From: Lasiosphaeria ovina
Lineage: Eukaryota; Ascomycota; Sordariomycetes; Sordariales; Lasiosphaeriaceae
Length of the DNA: 64,000 nt
Assembly (NCBI GenBank): GCA_033439765.1
Contig: JAULSN010000003.1
Coordinates: forward strand, 2,728,001-2,792,000
Direction: 5' to 3'
The translations under genes and the position numbers were made by a program. The stretch's first letter is position 1, and every line of letters starts with the position of its first letter. Below the pieces are notes generated by a model, which saw only the letters and a list, made by a program, of their open reading frames with translations, was not told the DNA's origin and ran no database searches. Positions 1 through 11,835 of the stretch are shown piece by piece.

Positions 1-2267
1 GGCCACGAGCGCGTCGAACGCCGCCGCGAGCTTGCCGCCGGCGGCCGCGAGGAGGTTTCGTGCTTCGGCGTCGACGGCCGCGATCACGGCGTCCCCCGGG
101 TTCTCGTCGCGCGTGCCCTGCACCGAGCTGTCGCGGTGCAGGTAGTAGTGCACGCGCTGGATGGCGAGGCGCGTCTGCGGCATGCGCGGGTCGTCGAGCG
201 GCGCGGCGTCGGGGTCGAGAGCCTCGTCCTCCCATCCGGCGATCTCGTCGAGGATCATCTGCCAGCCGTGCCGGACGGATTTGTGCACGCCTGGGGTAAT
301 AGGTGGTCAGTCAGCTTTATGATTCGGGAGACGGGGAGGAGCTGTTAGTGAGGAAGGAGAAATGGGAGAGACGCACCGGCCAGAGCCCAGTCGTTGGAGT
401 AGGCCTCGACCTGGGCGTCGGTGCGCTTGAGCTCGTCGTAAATCCGCAGCCGGTCCGCGTCGTCGTCGGGAAGCTTGGTGATCTCGCGCTCGACCTGCCA
501 GCGCATGCTGCGCAGCTCGCCGTCGAGCTTGCTCGCGTCGTACTGCGTGAGGTCCGTGAACGGGTTCGTCGCGAGCTTGTCATGCAGCCGCTGCAGCGCC
601 GGGTTCGCGCGGTCTAGCGTCTCGGCCTTGACGCGCGCCGCGCCGGCGGCCAGCAGCTCGGCCAGCCGCGTCTCGTAGCCGCGGTACGCCTCGGGGGTCA
701 GCGTCTGCCGCACGTCGTCCTGCGCGAGCCGCTGCTTGAACGAGTGCACGCTGTACTGCAGGCGGTCGGGCGCATCCGTGTCCATTTCGACGCGGCCGAG
801 CCCGCGGTCGAGCTCGCTGGTCAGCCGGCGGGTGCTCTCGGCCAGCCGCGTGGCTTCCAGGTCCCTCCGGAGCTGTTCGATCTCGGCGACGAGGTGGGTT
901 TTGTGTGCGTCGCCGACTGGAGCCATCAGGCTCGTGGCGTCAAAGAACATGTTCTCGACGCCTTCGGTGCGGTTGGACTCGATGTTGTTGCGAGCCTGTC
1001 CGATGGCCCTCTTGGCGCGGTTCAAGCGGTCTTGGTCGTCAAAGGATAGGGTGTTCATGTCGACAGACTGGGCTTGGCCTTGGACAGAACGGACGGGGGC
1101 CTGTCCAGATGGCCTGAGCATATCGGCCACCTTCTGGCGAAGGGTCGCGATCTCAGCGCGGAGATCTTCCGCCTCGCGAGACGCATCACCCCTGAGCAGC
1201 TCTTCAGCCTGGGCCAGCTCGGGCTCCGTCTGCCCGATGCGGCCAGGCGTGGTGAAGTAGTCGTTCGCCCAGAACACCTTGCGCTTGGCATTGTAGAAAT
1301 TCTGAGACGGCGGGGGGTAGTTCTCGGGCTTCGAAGGCGGAGCGGGAGCGGGAGCAGAAGGCGCGGGGCCGGTGATGCCGTACTGGGCACGGATCCGGGA
1401 GATCTCGGCGAGAACTGGGGCCTTGAGCTCGTCGGCCTTGCGTGGATGGGTGATCTTGTCCAGATACTCGACGGCCCCGCGGCACAGCTGCTCAAAAAAT
1501 TCCTTGTCGGAGTCGGAAACCCGCCCACCGTTTCTGTCGGCATGGTCTCGAATCTGACGGAGCTTGCCTTGAGCCGCGCTGACATATCTCTCGTCTTCGG
1601 GCGAAACGATGTCTGCAAGCTTCTCTCGCATGCTTGCAATCTCGGCTGCGAGGCCCGCAGCCTCTGCCGAGCCGTCACCCTCGAGCAGGGCCTCGGCCTT
1701 TGCTAGTTCTGGCTCGACTTGGTCAATGCGGCCGGGCGAGGTAAAGTATTCGTTCGCCCAGAACACGGCTCTCTTGGCGTTGTAGTAGTTCTGGGACGGC
1801 GGAGGAGGAGTGGCAGGCTTCGGGGGAGGGGGAGGAGCCGAGGTGTCGGTGCCATACTGCGCGCGAATCTGGGCAATTTCGTCCAAAACGGGAGCCTTCA
1901 GCCTGTCTGCCTTGTTGGCGTCGGTGATCTGGTCAAGGAACTGGACGGCGCCTCGGAAGAGTTCCTCGACGAAGTCCTTGTCCGACTGGGAGAGGCGGCC
2001 TCGGTTGGTGTCGATGTAGTCGCGGGCCTGGCGGATCTTGCCCTGGGCTGCACTGATCTGACGCGCATCCGCAGGCTTGACCAAGTTGTCCAACTTGGCG
2101 CGTATGTCGGCAATCTGCGCGACAAGAGGAGCCGCGTCGTCTGGCGAGAGGTTCGCGAGGCGTTGCTCGGCCTGGGCCAGGTTGGGCTCGACATCGTCGA
2201 CGCGGTAGGGCGAGTCGAGATACTCGAGAGCCATGTTGATGTAGATCTTGACCGACGAGACGCTCAT
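1..2267 (-). CDS. Partial gene: protein with three tandem helical modules and proline-rich linkers
   Basis: I do not recognise this family. The ATG at 2267 (context CACC-ATG) opens an exon to 377; an intron 376-291 (donor GTGCGT, acceptor CCCCAG) leads to a second exon that stays open to base 1, so the 3' end lies outside the window. More than 720 codons are visible. The protein has three copies of one alpha-helical module, each starting with a version of FWANEYF..PGRI..VEPELA (first copy more divergent) and, in copies one and two, ending in ADELKAPVLAEI.RIRAQYG; the third copy is cut short. Linkers are proline-rich (PPPPPKPATPPPP, PAPAPPSKPENYPPP). There is no signal peptide or membrane segment. 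A scaffold-like cytosolic role is possible but unproven. Strong antisense open frames across this GC-rich exon are shadows. Confidence 0.8.
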
Positions 2268-3125
2268 GGTGGGCAACGCGGTAACAACTTTGACGGGGCA
2301 GAAGGTTGTGGTTTAATCGGGGACAACTTGTGGTTTCGCTGGAACTTGGAAGATATTTGCAACTGCCTCAGTTAACTAATTAGACTGAAGCAATCACTCG
2401 GCGGGAATCGCCGCCAAAATATCTTGTTGCGCTGAGCATTCCTCTTTGATGCTGGCTCCTCCATCACCAAGGGCCTCGAGCACTGCCTCTCTAATTTCAA
2501 CTCTGATTGGAGAAAACCCTGCCTTATTCCTTATTCAAAGAGTTGGGATATAATTATCTTCCTGCTGACTCCGCACTTTTTACCCCTGACTTGGGACGTG
2601 CTATCCCGGCTCGGGACTTTTACTCCAGACTTGGGGAGCTGAGGCAGCTGACAGGGGTTGGTGTGGCTGTTGACTCGTTGAGAATGGCAGGGGCGGGACA
2701 CAAGTCCTCAACATAGCCGTGACACCTGCTTATTTGGGAGAGCTGAGCGATGTCATCTTTCCCCAGCGTTGACACATGCCATGCACGGTTCCGGAGGCCT
2801 TCTTAACGACCCCTTAGTTGCTTTTGGGAGCTGCTAGGAACTTTCCAACCTTTGGAATCAACGGAGGAACAAGGAGCCGGCAGCAGACAAAGTCGGCCGT
2901 TGCTGACAGTTCATCACACCACCGGCACCGCCTACCTGACGCCATCAGCAAAATCCCTGTCCCGCAGACTATCAGCGGAAGTGGCAGCACTACGTAACCC
3001 AAACGGGGAACCGTTTGTTCAGCCGCATTTTCCCCTCTCAGAGATTCGCATAGGGGTTTGATGTTTAAACAATTCGTTACTCAACTATGCTAACTAATTC
3101 CCATTCATATCCAGTCCCATACCAA
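2268..3125. other. Intergenic, upstream of the modular-protein gene
   Basis: 858 bp between the start of the modular-protein gene and the stop of the MDR enzyme. It must hold the promoter of the first and the 3' end of the second. A 69-codon open frame at 2507-2716 shows no domain or signal peptide and I do not support it. Around 2581-2640 there are near-repeats of an 'ACTTGGG' phrase. Nothing else seen. Confidence 0.6.
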
Positions 3126-4361
3126 TTACTCAATCGTGATCGCCACCTTGCCCACATGCGATTTCGTCCACTGGCAGTTCGTTAGCGACGAATCCTCTCA
3201 ACTTCACAGGGATCCGGGCGGGGACTCACCATGTACTCGTACGCCTCGCGAGCGGTGCCCAGAGTAAAGACCTTCTCGTCGACGACGGGGTGGATGTCGT
3301 TGGCCTCGATAGCAGCGACCATGTCCTCCATGAGGGAGCGGGGCCCGACGTAGACACCGCGAACGGTGCAGACGCGGCTCAGCGTCTCGAGCACGCTGTC
3401 CTTGGGCTCGGTACCACCAAGAAAGCCGATGATGGAGATGATGCCCTCCATCTTGATGGCGTTGAAGCTCTGCGTGAGCGTGCCCTCGCCGCCGACCTCG
3501 ATGACGTGGTCGACGCCCGCGCCGTCCCGCGTCAGCCCCCGCGCCGTCTCGCCCCAGTTCTTGTCCTCGCGGTAGTTGATGACGTGGTCGGCGCCCAGCT
3601 TCTTCAGCATCTCCGCTTTGACCGCCGATGACGTCGTCGCGATGACGGTGGCGCCCGCGGCTTTGGCAAACTGCGACGGGGTAAGCCACGGCGCAGCCAG
3701 AGAGAATCATTTGGCCAGCAGCTCAACGTACCTGCAACGCGAACAAGCTGACGCCGCCCGTTCCCTGCACGAGCACCGTCTCACCCGGCTTGAGGACCTT
3801 GAGCCCGTACAGCGCATTCCAAGACGTGAGGCCGGCGCAGGTGAGTGTGGCGGCCTCGGTAGGCGACAGGTTCTTGGGCGAGCGGACCACGCCGTTCTCG
3901 CTGAAGGTGCCGTACTGGCGCAAGGTGCCGTCGAGGCCACCGCCGAGGCCGGACTTGCTGGCGGCGACGTCGCAGGGGCCGAACTGGTGGCCCTGGTTGA
4001 ACAGCGTCACGACCTTGTCGCCCTTCTTCCACTTGGTCACCTTGGACCCGACCTCGACGATCTCGCCGGCGCCGTCTGAAGCGGCCACGACGGGGAGGTC
4101 GAGAGGGAAGGGATAGGTGCCCTGTATTGTTCCAGCTGCTGTTAGGTCTGTCCTCTTTCCATTTTATCATCGGAACTGAGAGTATGCCGTTCTTACCCTG
4201 GGGATGATGAGGTCTCTGTAGTTAAGCGAAGCGCCCTGGAGCTTCACGAGCACCTCGTTCTCGCCGACCTTGGGGACGGCTGCATCCTGGAACGAGAGTT
4301 CGTCAAAGTCCTTCTCCTTGCCGAGGATGACCCACTGCTTTTGGGTTGAAGGAATGGCCAT
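3126..4361 (-). CDS. Medium-chain dehydrogenase/reductase, quinone-oxidoreductase-like (zinc-independent)
   Basis: Four exons: 4361-4197, 4121-3732, 3670-3230 and 3170-3126 (introns 75, 61 and 59 nt), giving 346 aa, the usual MDR length. The N-terminal GroES-like half carries NYRDLIIPRGTYPFPL, then VVAASDGAGEIVEVG; the Rossmann half carries the nucleotide-binding stretch VLVQGTGGVSLFALQFAKAAG (joined across intron 2). The cysteine motif of zinc alcohol dehydrogenases (GVCHSD type) is absent, which places it with quinone oxidoreductase / enoyl-reductase-like MDRs that reduce C=C or quinone substrates with NAD(P)H. The substrate cannot be read from the sequence. The first acceptor was chosen at ACAATACAG (4132-4134) because only it keeps frame and matches the family's IIP-x-G-x-YPFP pattern; two nearer AGs are out of frame. 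Cytosolic: no targeting signal seen. Confidence 0.88.
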
Positions 4362-5594
4362 GTTTGGTGGTGATGTGGGTTGGTTTCTTGATTTTTCAGT
4401 GGGGAAGGTAAATGATGAGCTGCTGGTCGTGTAAATGCGAATATTTCCTCAGGATAGGGCGTCGCTTTTATGAGGACCCAGGGGAGAGAAAATTCGCCGT
4501 TTCTTCTAGTCACATCTCTGGAGACATCGGTTCATGCAAGCTCCCATCTCCATAATTGTTTGTCCGACGTCCCGTGGGGTTGCGGTGTGTGATGTGATAT
4601 GCTTGTCAGGCACGGCGACTGCCTGGACACGAATCGGGAATTTCCTTGTTAAGCGTCCTCGCCTGGGCTGAATCTGCTGCACTTGCGGGTTAAACTTTGC
4701 GGGTTAACTTTGCAGGTTAATTTTGCGGGTTAACTATGTTCGCGAAGTGCTTTGTAATATGCAAGGCCGTTGAAGATGACCAAGATGGGCTCCATCTCGG
4801 CACCAGGATGGGACAATTTGGCCGGTGTCTAAGCCGGCCCGAGGAATTGCTTACGCAGAACGGCGGCCAAATTGGCCGGAAAACCCTTGGCCAAACAATT
4901 GTCAGCAACCATTTTAATTTATTTTCCATTGATACCAAGGCCCTTACTTTGCACCAAACATGGAAGTGCAATTGGTTGCGACGGCGACACTCAACTAGAC
5001 TAGTTCTAGGTGAGCAACACAAAAGCACCTTTGTTCGTCAAAACCTGAGTCGCGCTGATCTGAACAGCTCACTGTCACTGTCAATGTCATGTCGCGCCGC
5101 GCCGACAGACTAGCGCCAATCGGAAATCAGCGATCGAAAGAGGTATGGGCGGCCTAGAACTAATGCATCGTGCAGTGCGTCGAATGGGCGGCGTCTGGAG
5201 GGTGTAGTTCCGAGGCCAGGGCAATGGGAGGCACGTCTATTCCAACTCTCCCAAAACGGAAAGGCAGGTCAAGATTGGCACGCCGCATCGGGAGTCAAGA
5301 TGGGGGTGGAAAATCTCCAACAAGAGAGATCCCTCAATTGAGCTACCGCAGTTCGTAGGCCACTTGACGCGCGATTTTCGACACGGGGTCGTCCAATCTC
5401 GCCCCCGCGCAAGCCACCGCGCGATAAGCGACGGCCAGAGGGCGGGGGGCCACCATCAAGAACGACTGGGGATAAGAGATGGCAAAACATCACCTGCGTA
5501 GTTATTGAGACGATGGATTCACTTGGAATCGCTTTCCAGGAATTCAGGGGCCGAGTTGGTGATCTCTCGACCTTTACTCTCCACCTCGGCCGCC
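4362..5594. other. Divergent promoter region of the MDR enzyme and CLC transporter
   Basis: 1.2 kb between head-to-head genes, so it must contain both promoters. It holds a short imperfect tandem repeat at 4683-4735 (listed separately). Short open frames here (for example 4736-5113) have no recognisable domain. No RNA gene seen. Confidence 0.6.
4683..4735. repeat. Imperfect 13-nt tandem repeat, four units
   Basis: Four consecutive units of the type TTTGCGGGTTAAC, one with GCAGG in place of GCGGG. Each core ends in or near the palindrome GTTAAC. It lies about 350 bp upstream of the MDR start codon and about 900 bp upstream of the CLC start. It contains GGGTTA, the fungal telomere hexamer, but spaced at 13 nt it is not a telomere array. 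Confidence 0.6.
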
Positions 5595-8251
5595 ATGTCC
5601 AACCATGATGAGGAGCGCCGGCCCGCAGCACCTAGCAGAGGGGTAGAAGACGCCGACGAGATAACGCCGCTCGTCGACGCGACCCATCTTCACGCCGGCT
5701 ACAATTACGGGGCTAGCGGCAGTAGCACCGGCAACAATGCGGGGCACTACGGCTACCGCGGCCGGCGCGGCTTTGACGCGGCGTCCATCATGTCGTCCGT
5801 TCTGACCAAAGACGAGCTGGCGCTGGCCGACACGGCAATTGGCGAGCGACTGCCTTACGACGCATACACGACCATTGATTGGCTGCATGATCTGGTATGA
5901 CACCCCCAGTCCAACCCAAAGGAACGCCAGTCTGACACTCGATCTCGCAGGTCAAAGACGCCTTCCGCTACCGCACCGTCAAGAGCCGGCGGGGCGTGCG
6001 CGGGGCCTTTGCGGCTGCGTACGAGGACTACCAAGGCTGGATCGCCGCCGTGCTCGTGGGCATTCTCACAGCGTTTGTGGCCTGGTTTGTCGACTTCGCC
6101 GAGTCATCGTTTGGGGACCTCAAGTTCGGCCACTGCACGCGCAACCCGTTGTTCGGACGCGAGGCCTGCTGCTACCCCAGGGAGGCGTGCGAAGACTGGC
6201 GGCTGTGGGCCGAAGGCGACTTCGGCTCGTCGTTTGCCATCTACGCGGGCGTCGCCTGGGCCTTGGCCATGGGTGCTGGGCTTGTCACAAAGCTCACACG
6301 CGCCGAGATTCCGGCCTTTGCTAGCCACGATGAAGCGTCGCCAGGCGTATCTCCAGGCCACCAAACTAGCGGTGATGCCCACCATAACAAGGCACCAAAC
6401 AAGATCATATACATGGCAGCAGGGAGTGGCATCCCCGAAATCAAGCTGCTGCTTTCGGGATTCGAGTTCCCGAACCTTTTGAGCTTCAAGGTGCTGGTCG
6501 TCAAGGCAGTTGGCGCGTCTCTTGGCGTTGCTTCGGGCCTGTGTCTCGGGAAGGAGGGGCCATTCGTCCACATTTCGACGAGCGCAGGCTACGTCGTGGC
6601 TAGGCTGTTCCCGCAATTTCGAGAAAACGGCCGCCAGCTGCGCGAGATGCTTTCTGTGGCATGCTCTTCTGCACTCGCAGTGGCTTTTGGATCTCCAGTC
6701 GGGGGTGTCTTGTTTGTGTACGAGGTGAGTGAGCTCCACTGGTCGCCCAGATCGACCCAGATCGACCCCGAGCCACCCCGATCACGACTGACAACAGTGC
6801 CAGGAAATGAGCAGCCAGTTTCCCAGAAAGGTGCTGTGGCGGGCGTTTCTATGCTCGCTAGTCGCTGCCATGACTCTAAAGGCGCTCGACCCAACACGAA
6901 CAGGCAGGCTGGTTCTGTTCGAGACCAACTTTGGTGTCGTGTACAAGCCGCACAATTATGTATTCTTCCTGTTTCTCGGCGTCTGTGGAGGTCTGTTTGG
7001 AGCGGCATTTTGCAAGGGAAGCATCTTCTGGACCTCCCGCATGAAAGGCTTCATCAACAAGTATCCGCTTACGGAACTGTCCATGGTCGTGCTTCTGACT
7101 GCGTTACTGTAAGTTCCTTGCTCGTGTTTTTGCTGCGCTGGGCGCTAGGCTGACGTGCTTTTACAGCCAGTACCCAAACCCGATCACACGCCAGCCGGCC
7201 CTGTTGATGATCAAGCATCTTTTAAAGGACTGCGATCATGGCGATGAAACCTGGATCTGCGAGCAGGAGCAGCTGGACGACAAGTCGGCGTACTATGGGT
7301 GGCTGGTTTATGCCAGCGTGGTGAAGATTGTTCTCACCATCCTCACTGCAGGGACAAAAAGTCAGTCGCCATTAGAACTGAAATGCTCGTTAGCTAACTT
7401 GTTTGCAAGTTCCATCGGGCCTGATCGTTCCGGCTCTGGGGGCTGGTGCGGTATTTGGCCGCCTGGTCGGGCAGCTTGTGCCAGACACGTCGCCCGCCAT
7501 CTTCGCCATGGTCGGCGCAGCGGCCTTCCTGGCAGGTGTGTCACGAATGACGGTATCGCTGACGGTGATCATGCTCGAGCTCACGGGCGAAGTTGAGTAC
7601 ATTCCGCCATTTATGATGTAAGTGCCACCCCTTATTCCGCCGCTAGAGTCACCGAGTGGCAGCTGACGCATCCATAGTGCTATCTTGACTGCCAAATTTG
7701 TCGTCGATGCGCTGCACGAGGAGGGTGTCAACGACCACACGGTGCTGGGCGAGTACCTGGAGCACGAGCATGCAACCGATATCGTGCGCAGCCACGGGGG
7801 GCTCGTGGAGGACCTAATACCGTCGTCACAGAGCATGGCCGACATGACGGTGCACGTGGGGCCCGAGTCCAAGATGATCAAGCAAACGCTGGCACACAAG
7901 CTGCGTCAAATGCAGCGCCACGGGCTGCGCGATGCGGCGCTGGTGCTGGTTGACGAGGGCGAGCAGCTCCACGGCGTCATCTCCGAGGCCGAACTCGACT
8001 TTGCTCTGCGCGCCGACGGGTTTCTGTCGGACAGCGAGCCATTCGACATGCTTACGGGCCCGCTGTCGCCGTTTGTTGACAGGAGTCCGTTGACTGTCAA
8101 TGCCGCAGCGCCGCTCGAGATGGTGGTCGAGATGTTTTACCAGCTGGGACTGCGGCACATCGTTATTGTCGAGGAGGGCACGTCGACGGTGCTCGGTGTG
8201 GTGCTAAAGCAGCAGCTCACAATGCACCTGGAGCACTTGCGCACTTTGTGA
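5595..8251 (+). CDS. CLC-family voltage-gated chloride channel / Cl-/H+ antiporter with CBS domains
   Basis: Six exons (5595-5894, 5951-6724, 6804-7108, 7167-7360, 7410-7617, 7678-8251) encode 784 aa. Start chosen at GCCGCC-ATG 5595; an in-frame ATG at 5505 would add 30 residues. A hydrophilic N-terminus precedes the CLC membrane domain, which shows all signature motifs: GSGIPEIK near residue 258, GKEGPFVH near 300 (gating glutamate 302), VYEEMSSQF near 357-365 (position of the proton glutamate) and KIPSGLIVPALGAG near 524. The two C-terminal CBS regions cover roughly residues 620-784. Having both gating and proton glutamates favours an intracellular Cl-/H+ exchanger (yeast Gef1 / animal ClC-3 to -7 type) rather than a plain channel. 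Intron 2 splits the two adjacent glutamates; intron 4 is only 49 nt and ends in AAG. Confidence 0.95.
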
Positions 8252-8763
8252 ATGGCACACTGAAGTTCGAACGTTGCAGGGCAGGAATGTGCATAATAAT
8301 TCAGGTACTTAAATGATGGTTAATTGCTAATTCGAGGTCGAATGTTCGGTGGAACTACTCCGTACGCGAGACTGGAATGGAAGTACCTAAAAGTTTCCAG
8401 CCCGAAATCCGTGTCCCCTCTGGCTCCACCTTTAGGGAATGCAAATGCCGTGCTGGGTTACAATGGGGCACCTGTGGGTGGTGAGCAAGCTCGGGCCCCA
8501 CAGAAACAAACCTCTAGCTTGGACCAACCCCGCTGCCCCACTACATTATCCCTGGGCCCGAAAGTCCAGCTGCCTGGGGCACTCCCATACCTATCACCGA
8601 CAGTTGACCTTCAGCCCCAGCTGCTGCCGTTCTTTCCAATGCCAACACAGCCACCGTCTACAGATACCTGTTCTCTGTTCTCTGTCCTCTGACCCAGATC
8701 CCTCTCGACAATGCAACACCCTCCGACTCTCCCCTGGCCACGGTTGCGGTCCCCGTCACCAAC
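8252..8763. other. Intergenic / 5' leader of the ADP-ribosylglycohydrolase gene
   Basis: 512 bp. The last part is probably 5' leader: an upstream ATG at 8711 opens a 24-codon frame that ends at TGA 8783-8785 and overlaps the main start at 8764. No other element seen. Confidence 0.5.
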
Positions 8764-10260
8764 ATGTCGTTTCCTACTACGATGACGCCGCTGAACGCGG
8801 ACGCCGCGCACGCCCTGCTCCGCGATGCCCTACACGACCGCATCGTCGGCGCCGTCGTCGGCTCAGCGCTTGGCGATGCAATTGGGCTCTATACTGAATT
8901 CTTGTCGGCCGCCAAAGCCGCCGAAGCGTATCCATCGGGAACCTTTACCCTAGCCGCGCCCGCGCCTACGCCGTTCAAGCTCGACACGCACCGCGCGGCA
9001 AAGGAGCCGGGCCACTGGACCGACGATACCGACCACGCGCTGCTCCTGCTGCTGTCGTTTCTGCACACAGCCAAGACGGCGCCGCCCTCTGCTTCTTCCT
9101 CCTCGTCGTCGTCCTCGTCTCCCGAAGACCACACCCCGCCGCCGCTCCCGACCACGCTCGACTTCGCCGCCCGGCTGCGCGTGTGGGTATCGCAGGGCCT
9201 GCGCGCGCTAGACACAATGCCGCTGGGGCTAGGCCGCCTCGTTAGCACCGTGGTGGCGTCCAAGGGGTTCGACAAGGAGCCGGCGCGTGTCGCGCGGGAG
9301 TACTGGGTGCGCACGGGCAAGCGCATCGCCCCCAACGGCAGCATCATGCGTACACACCCGCTGGGCCTGATGTGTGTGACGGGTCGAAGCGAGGCCGAGG
9401 CGTACGCGCTTGCCGCCGACATGTCGCGCGCCACGCATGCCGACCCGCGCTGCGTTGTGGCGTGCGTGCTGGCCACGGCGCTCGTGCGCGCCGTTGCCCG
9501 CGGCGAGGTGCGGTCCGAGGCCGAGTTGGATGCCTGTCTAGCCCGCGGGACGGACTGGTTTTTGGGGCAGCCTGGTGGCCCTGTCGCTACGGCTGCCGAG
9601 ACGACAGATGGCGAGGGAGGGGGCGAGGGCAACAGTGCTGAAGATATTGCGGCGGAGGAGCTCGATCTCGCCGAGCTGCAACGGCACATCAGCTCTGCCG
9701 CCACCTTCGACAGCCTGCAGCTTGATGACCCGCCCGCAATTGGGTACGTGTACAAGACGCTTGGGTCCGGTGTGGTGCTGCTACGACTGGCGATCCGGCA
9801 GAACGCTGCAAACCAGCACGCGCTGCAGAGCCGTGTCAAGATGTTTGAGACCCTCGTCACCGACTTGATCATGCGCGGCGGCGATGCCGACACCAACGCC
9901 TGCTTTGCCGGCGCGCTGCTTGGAGCCTACCTCGGATACAAGGCATTGCCTGATCACTGGAAACATGGGCTTCTGCACGGCGATTGGTTGCTCGGCAAGG
10001 CAGAGGCTCTGTCGCAGGTGCTTGGTCTGAAAGACGGCCAGTACGACGGGCAGCAAGACAAGGACACCTACCTCGATGGCGGCAGAGGGGAAGTGAGCCA
10101 ACATGAGATGGAAGGCCGATGGATGGTTCTTCAGCAGACTGCTTTCAAGAAGGTCGAGGACGCATCCAAGGCGGCGAGTACGAACGGCTCGAAAGGCGCC
10201 AGCACGTCTGCTTGGTCACGGAACATGCCGTGGAAGAACAAGGGAAAGCCGAAGCATTGA
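8764..10260 (+). CDS. ADP-ribosylglycohydrolase (DraG/ARH family)
   Basis: Intronless, 498 aa. DraG-type metal-dependent hydrolases remove ADP-ribose from proteins or small molecules. Visible motifs: GSALGDAIGLYTE near residues 38-50, GHWTDDTDHALL near 83-94 (the TDDT metal-binding motif), APNGSIMRTHPLG near 185-197, and the C-terminal GGDADTNACFAGALLGAYLGY-type metal site near 373-393. Two low-complexity insertions stand out: a serine tract (about residues 106-118) and an acidic Gly/Glu stretch (about 282-292), both probably surface loops. The C-terminal 80 residues are hydrophilic and may be disordered. A second in-frame ATG at 8782 (Met-7) overlaps the stop of the upstream frame. The exact substrate linkage cannot be told from sequence. 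No targeting signal. Confidence 0.93.
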   Translation: MSFPTTMTPLNADAAHALLRDALHDRIVGAVVGSALGDAIGLYTEFLSAAKAAEAYPSGTFTLAAPAPTPFKLDTHRAAKEPGHWTDDTDHALLLLLSFLHTAKTAPPSASSSSSSSSSPEDHTPPPLPTTLDFAARLRVWVSQGLRALDTMPLGLGRLVSTVVASKGFDKEPARVAREYWVRTGKRIAPNGSIMRTHPLGLMCVTGRSEAEAYALAADMSRATHADPRCVVACVLATALVRAVARGEVRSEAELDACLARGTDWFLGQPGGPVATAAETTDGEGGGEGNSAEDIAAEELDLAELQRHISSAATFDSLQLDDPPAIGYVYKTLGSGVVLLRLAIRQNAANQHALQSRVKMFETLVTDLIMRGGDADTNACFAGALLGAYLGYKALPDHWKHGLLHGDWLLGKAEALSQVLGLKDGQYDGQQDKDTYLDGGRGEVSQHEMEGRWMVLQQTAFKKVEDASKAASTNGSKGASTSAWSRNMPWKNKGKPKH

Positions 10261-10513
10261 TCCGATGGAGAAGAATTCACCCCAGTTAAGCTATTGTTAT
10301 ATGCTTAATTGTATATGGGATCTCATATAAGCCAGCCGCAAGACATGCCGTGTTCACCAACCCCCGGCTGCGCAACTCCCGATACTCCATTAGCTTCCAA
10401 TTACTATTATCCCTGCACCGCATCCCAAAAATGTCCTCGGCAGGTATCACCCAGTCCTCCCTCGATACTGCCAACTTCTCAAACCCCTTTTCCTCCCACT
10501 GGCTGTGGGCAAT

Positions 10514-11167
10514 TTAGGTGTGATAGATGCCCCAGGTGACGTCGATGAAGCCGCTGTCCCAGGTGAGGTCCTGGCAGCGCATGCCCCCGCGGGCGCCGAC
10601 TTTCTGGTCAGCCGACATGAGGTTCTGGATCGAGTGGATGAGCACCTCGATGATGTCGCCGTTGCCCGTCTCGATGACGATGCCAAATTTATACCACGGC
10701 GCCTCCACCCCAAACGCACACGTTCCGTACGACGCCAGCTGGTGCTGCATGCCGCCCATCCAGGCCCTACAAGCCCGCTCGGTCAGTCTTTGCGTGTCCT
10801 CGCTCTGCAACCGGGTCAGGGGGGTCTCTCACCAGCCGCCTCCGGTGTCAATGTTGAAGGCAATCTTCTGGCAGTCAACGGCGTCGGGCGAGGCCCCGGA
10901 CACCTGGTTCTCATACGTGTAGCTGTCGCAGTAGTAGTTGAAAACCCTGTCCCTCTGAGCCCCTCCGAGCCCGGTGTCATTGCGGGTCCCGGTACGGAGG
11001 GGAGGCGCCCATGTTTGGTTACCCATGAGTCGGGTCAAGTTGAAAGCCCCCGGGCTGCCATTATCAGCCACAGCCGGGGCCCCGGAAAAGCCAGCCGGTG
11101 CGGCCTGGCCGACCCTGACAAGGGCAGTTTCAAGGACCAGAATCATAAGGCTGCTGAAGAAACGCAT
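10514..11167 (-). CDS. Small secreted protein, unknown family
   Basis: Two exons (11167-10833, 10766-10514; 66-nt intron, donor GTGAGA, acceptor TTGTAG) give 195 aa. The start at 11167 opens a clear signal peptide (MRFFSSLMILVLETAL...VGQAAPA). The mature part has N-glycosylation sequons (NLT, NQT, NDT) and few cysteines (YYCDSY, VDCQK, GTCAF, MRCQD). It joins across the intron as NIDTGGGWAWMGGMQHQLASYG, then ends WDSGFIDVTWGIYHT. Glycine/aromatic-rich with an even spread of cysteines, so likely a folded extracellular domain. I do not recognise the family; effector, hydrolase accessory or wall protein are all open. The upstream sequence holds a TATATAA-like stretch near 11297-11304. Confidence 0.72.
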
Positions 11168-11778
11168 CCTGGAGGCTCTCGGGTAAGAAGAGCTTTGTCG
11201 AGGGGTTGATGGCTGACGAGAAACTGAATATAGTATATTTGACAGCAATCTCCAATTAGGGTTGTAGGCGAGTTCTAGGAACCGAGAGTCAAGGTGGTTA
11301 TATATCTTCGTGAGTAGTGAGAGCAGAGAGCAGGGTGCAGATTGCTTTCGAGACCAACTTTCAGCGGATTTCAAGATGTTGAAATAGAAGTCTTTGGCTG
11401 GTCCGTGTCCCCCCTTTGAAGCCCTTTCCTCGAACGCCACGTGGAAAGGACACCGTTGGGTTCCTGCCACGGCGGGTATTCCTAGTAAACTGGCACAAAT
11501 ACATTGAATTGTTACACACACTCTGACCTGTACTAGTACTCGACCCCTTGACGGGCCCGAGATTGCCAGTTCAAGGGCGAGAAAATCTTGGTTGAGAAAA
11601 GGGGTATGTTTAGACGTTCTGTCGCCCTTCTCACATTTCAAGCATTCGAGCAATCATGTCTGTTTTGGTCTGTTGGAGCGTCGACCGTGCGGCTTGCCAC
11701 CCATGTTTACTAGATAGAATGGCTTAGCAGAACGGGCTGTGTAGATCACAGACTCGTCGGCTAACAGTCGGCACCGAG

Positions 11779-11835
11779 TGGTGGCAGGGTGGCAGGGTGG
11801 CAGGGTGGCAGGGTGGCAGGGGTGGCATGGGTGGC
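11779..11835. repeat. GGCAGGGT minisatellite
   Basis: Head-to-tail 8-nt units of GGCAGGGT, at least four perfect copies followed by degenerating copies (GGCAGGGGT, GGCATGGGT, GGCGGT). It is strongly G-biased on the + strand. Confidence 0.85.

Noticed and set aside
4683..4735. Possible interstitial telomere repeat (contains GGGTTA)
   Set aside because: Units are 13 nt, not tandem hexamers; only the core hexamer is shared by chance.
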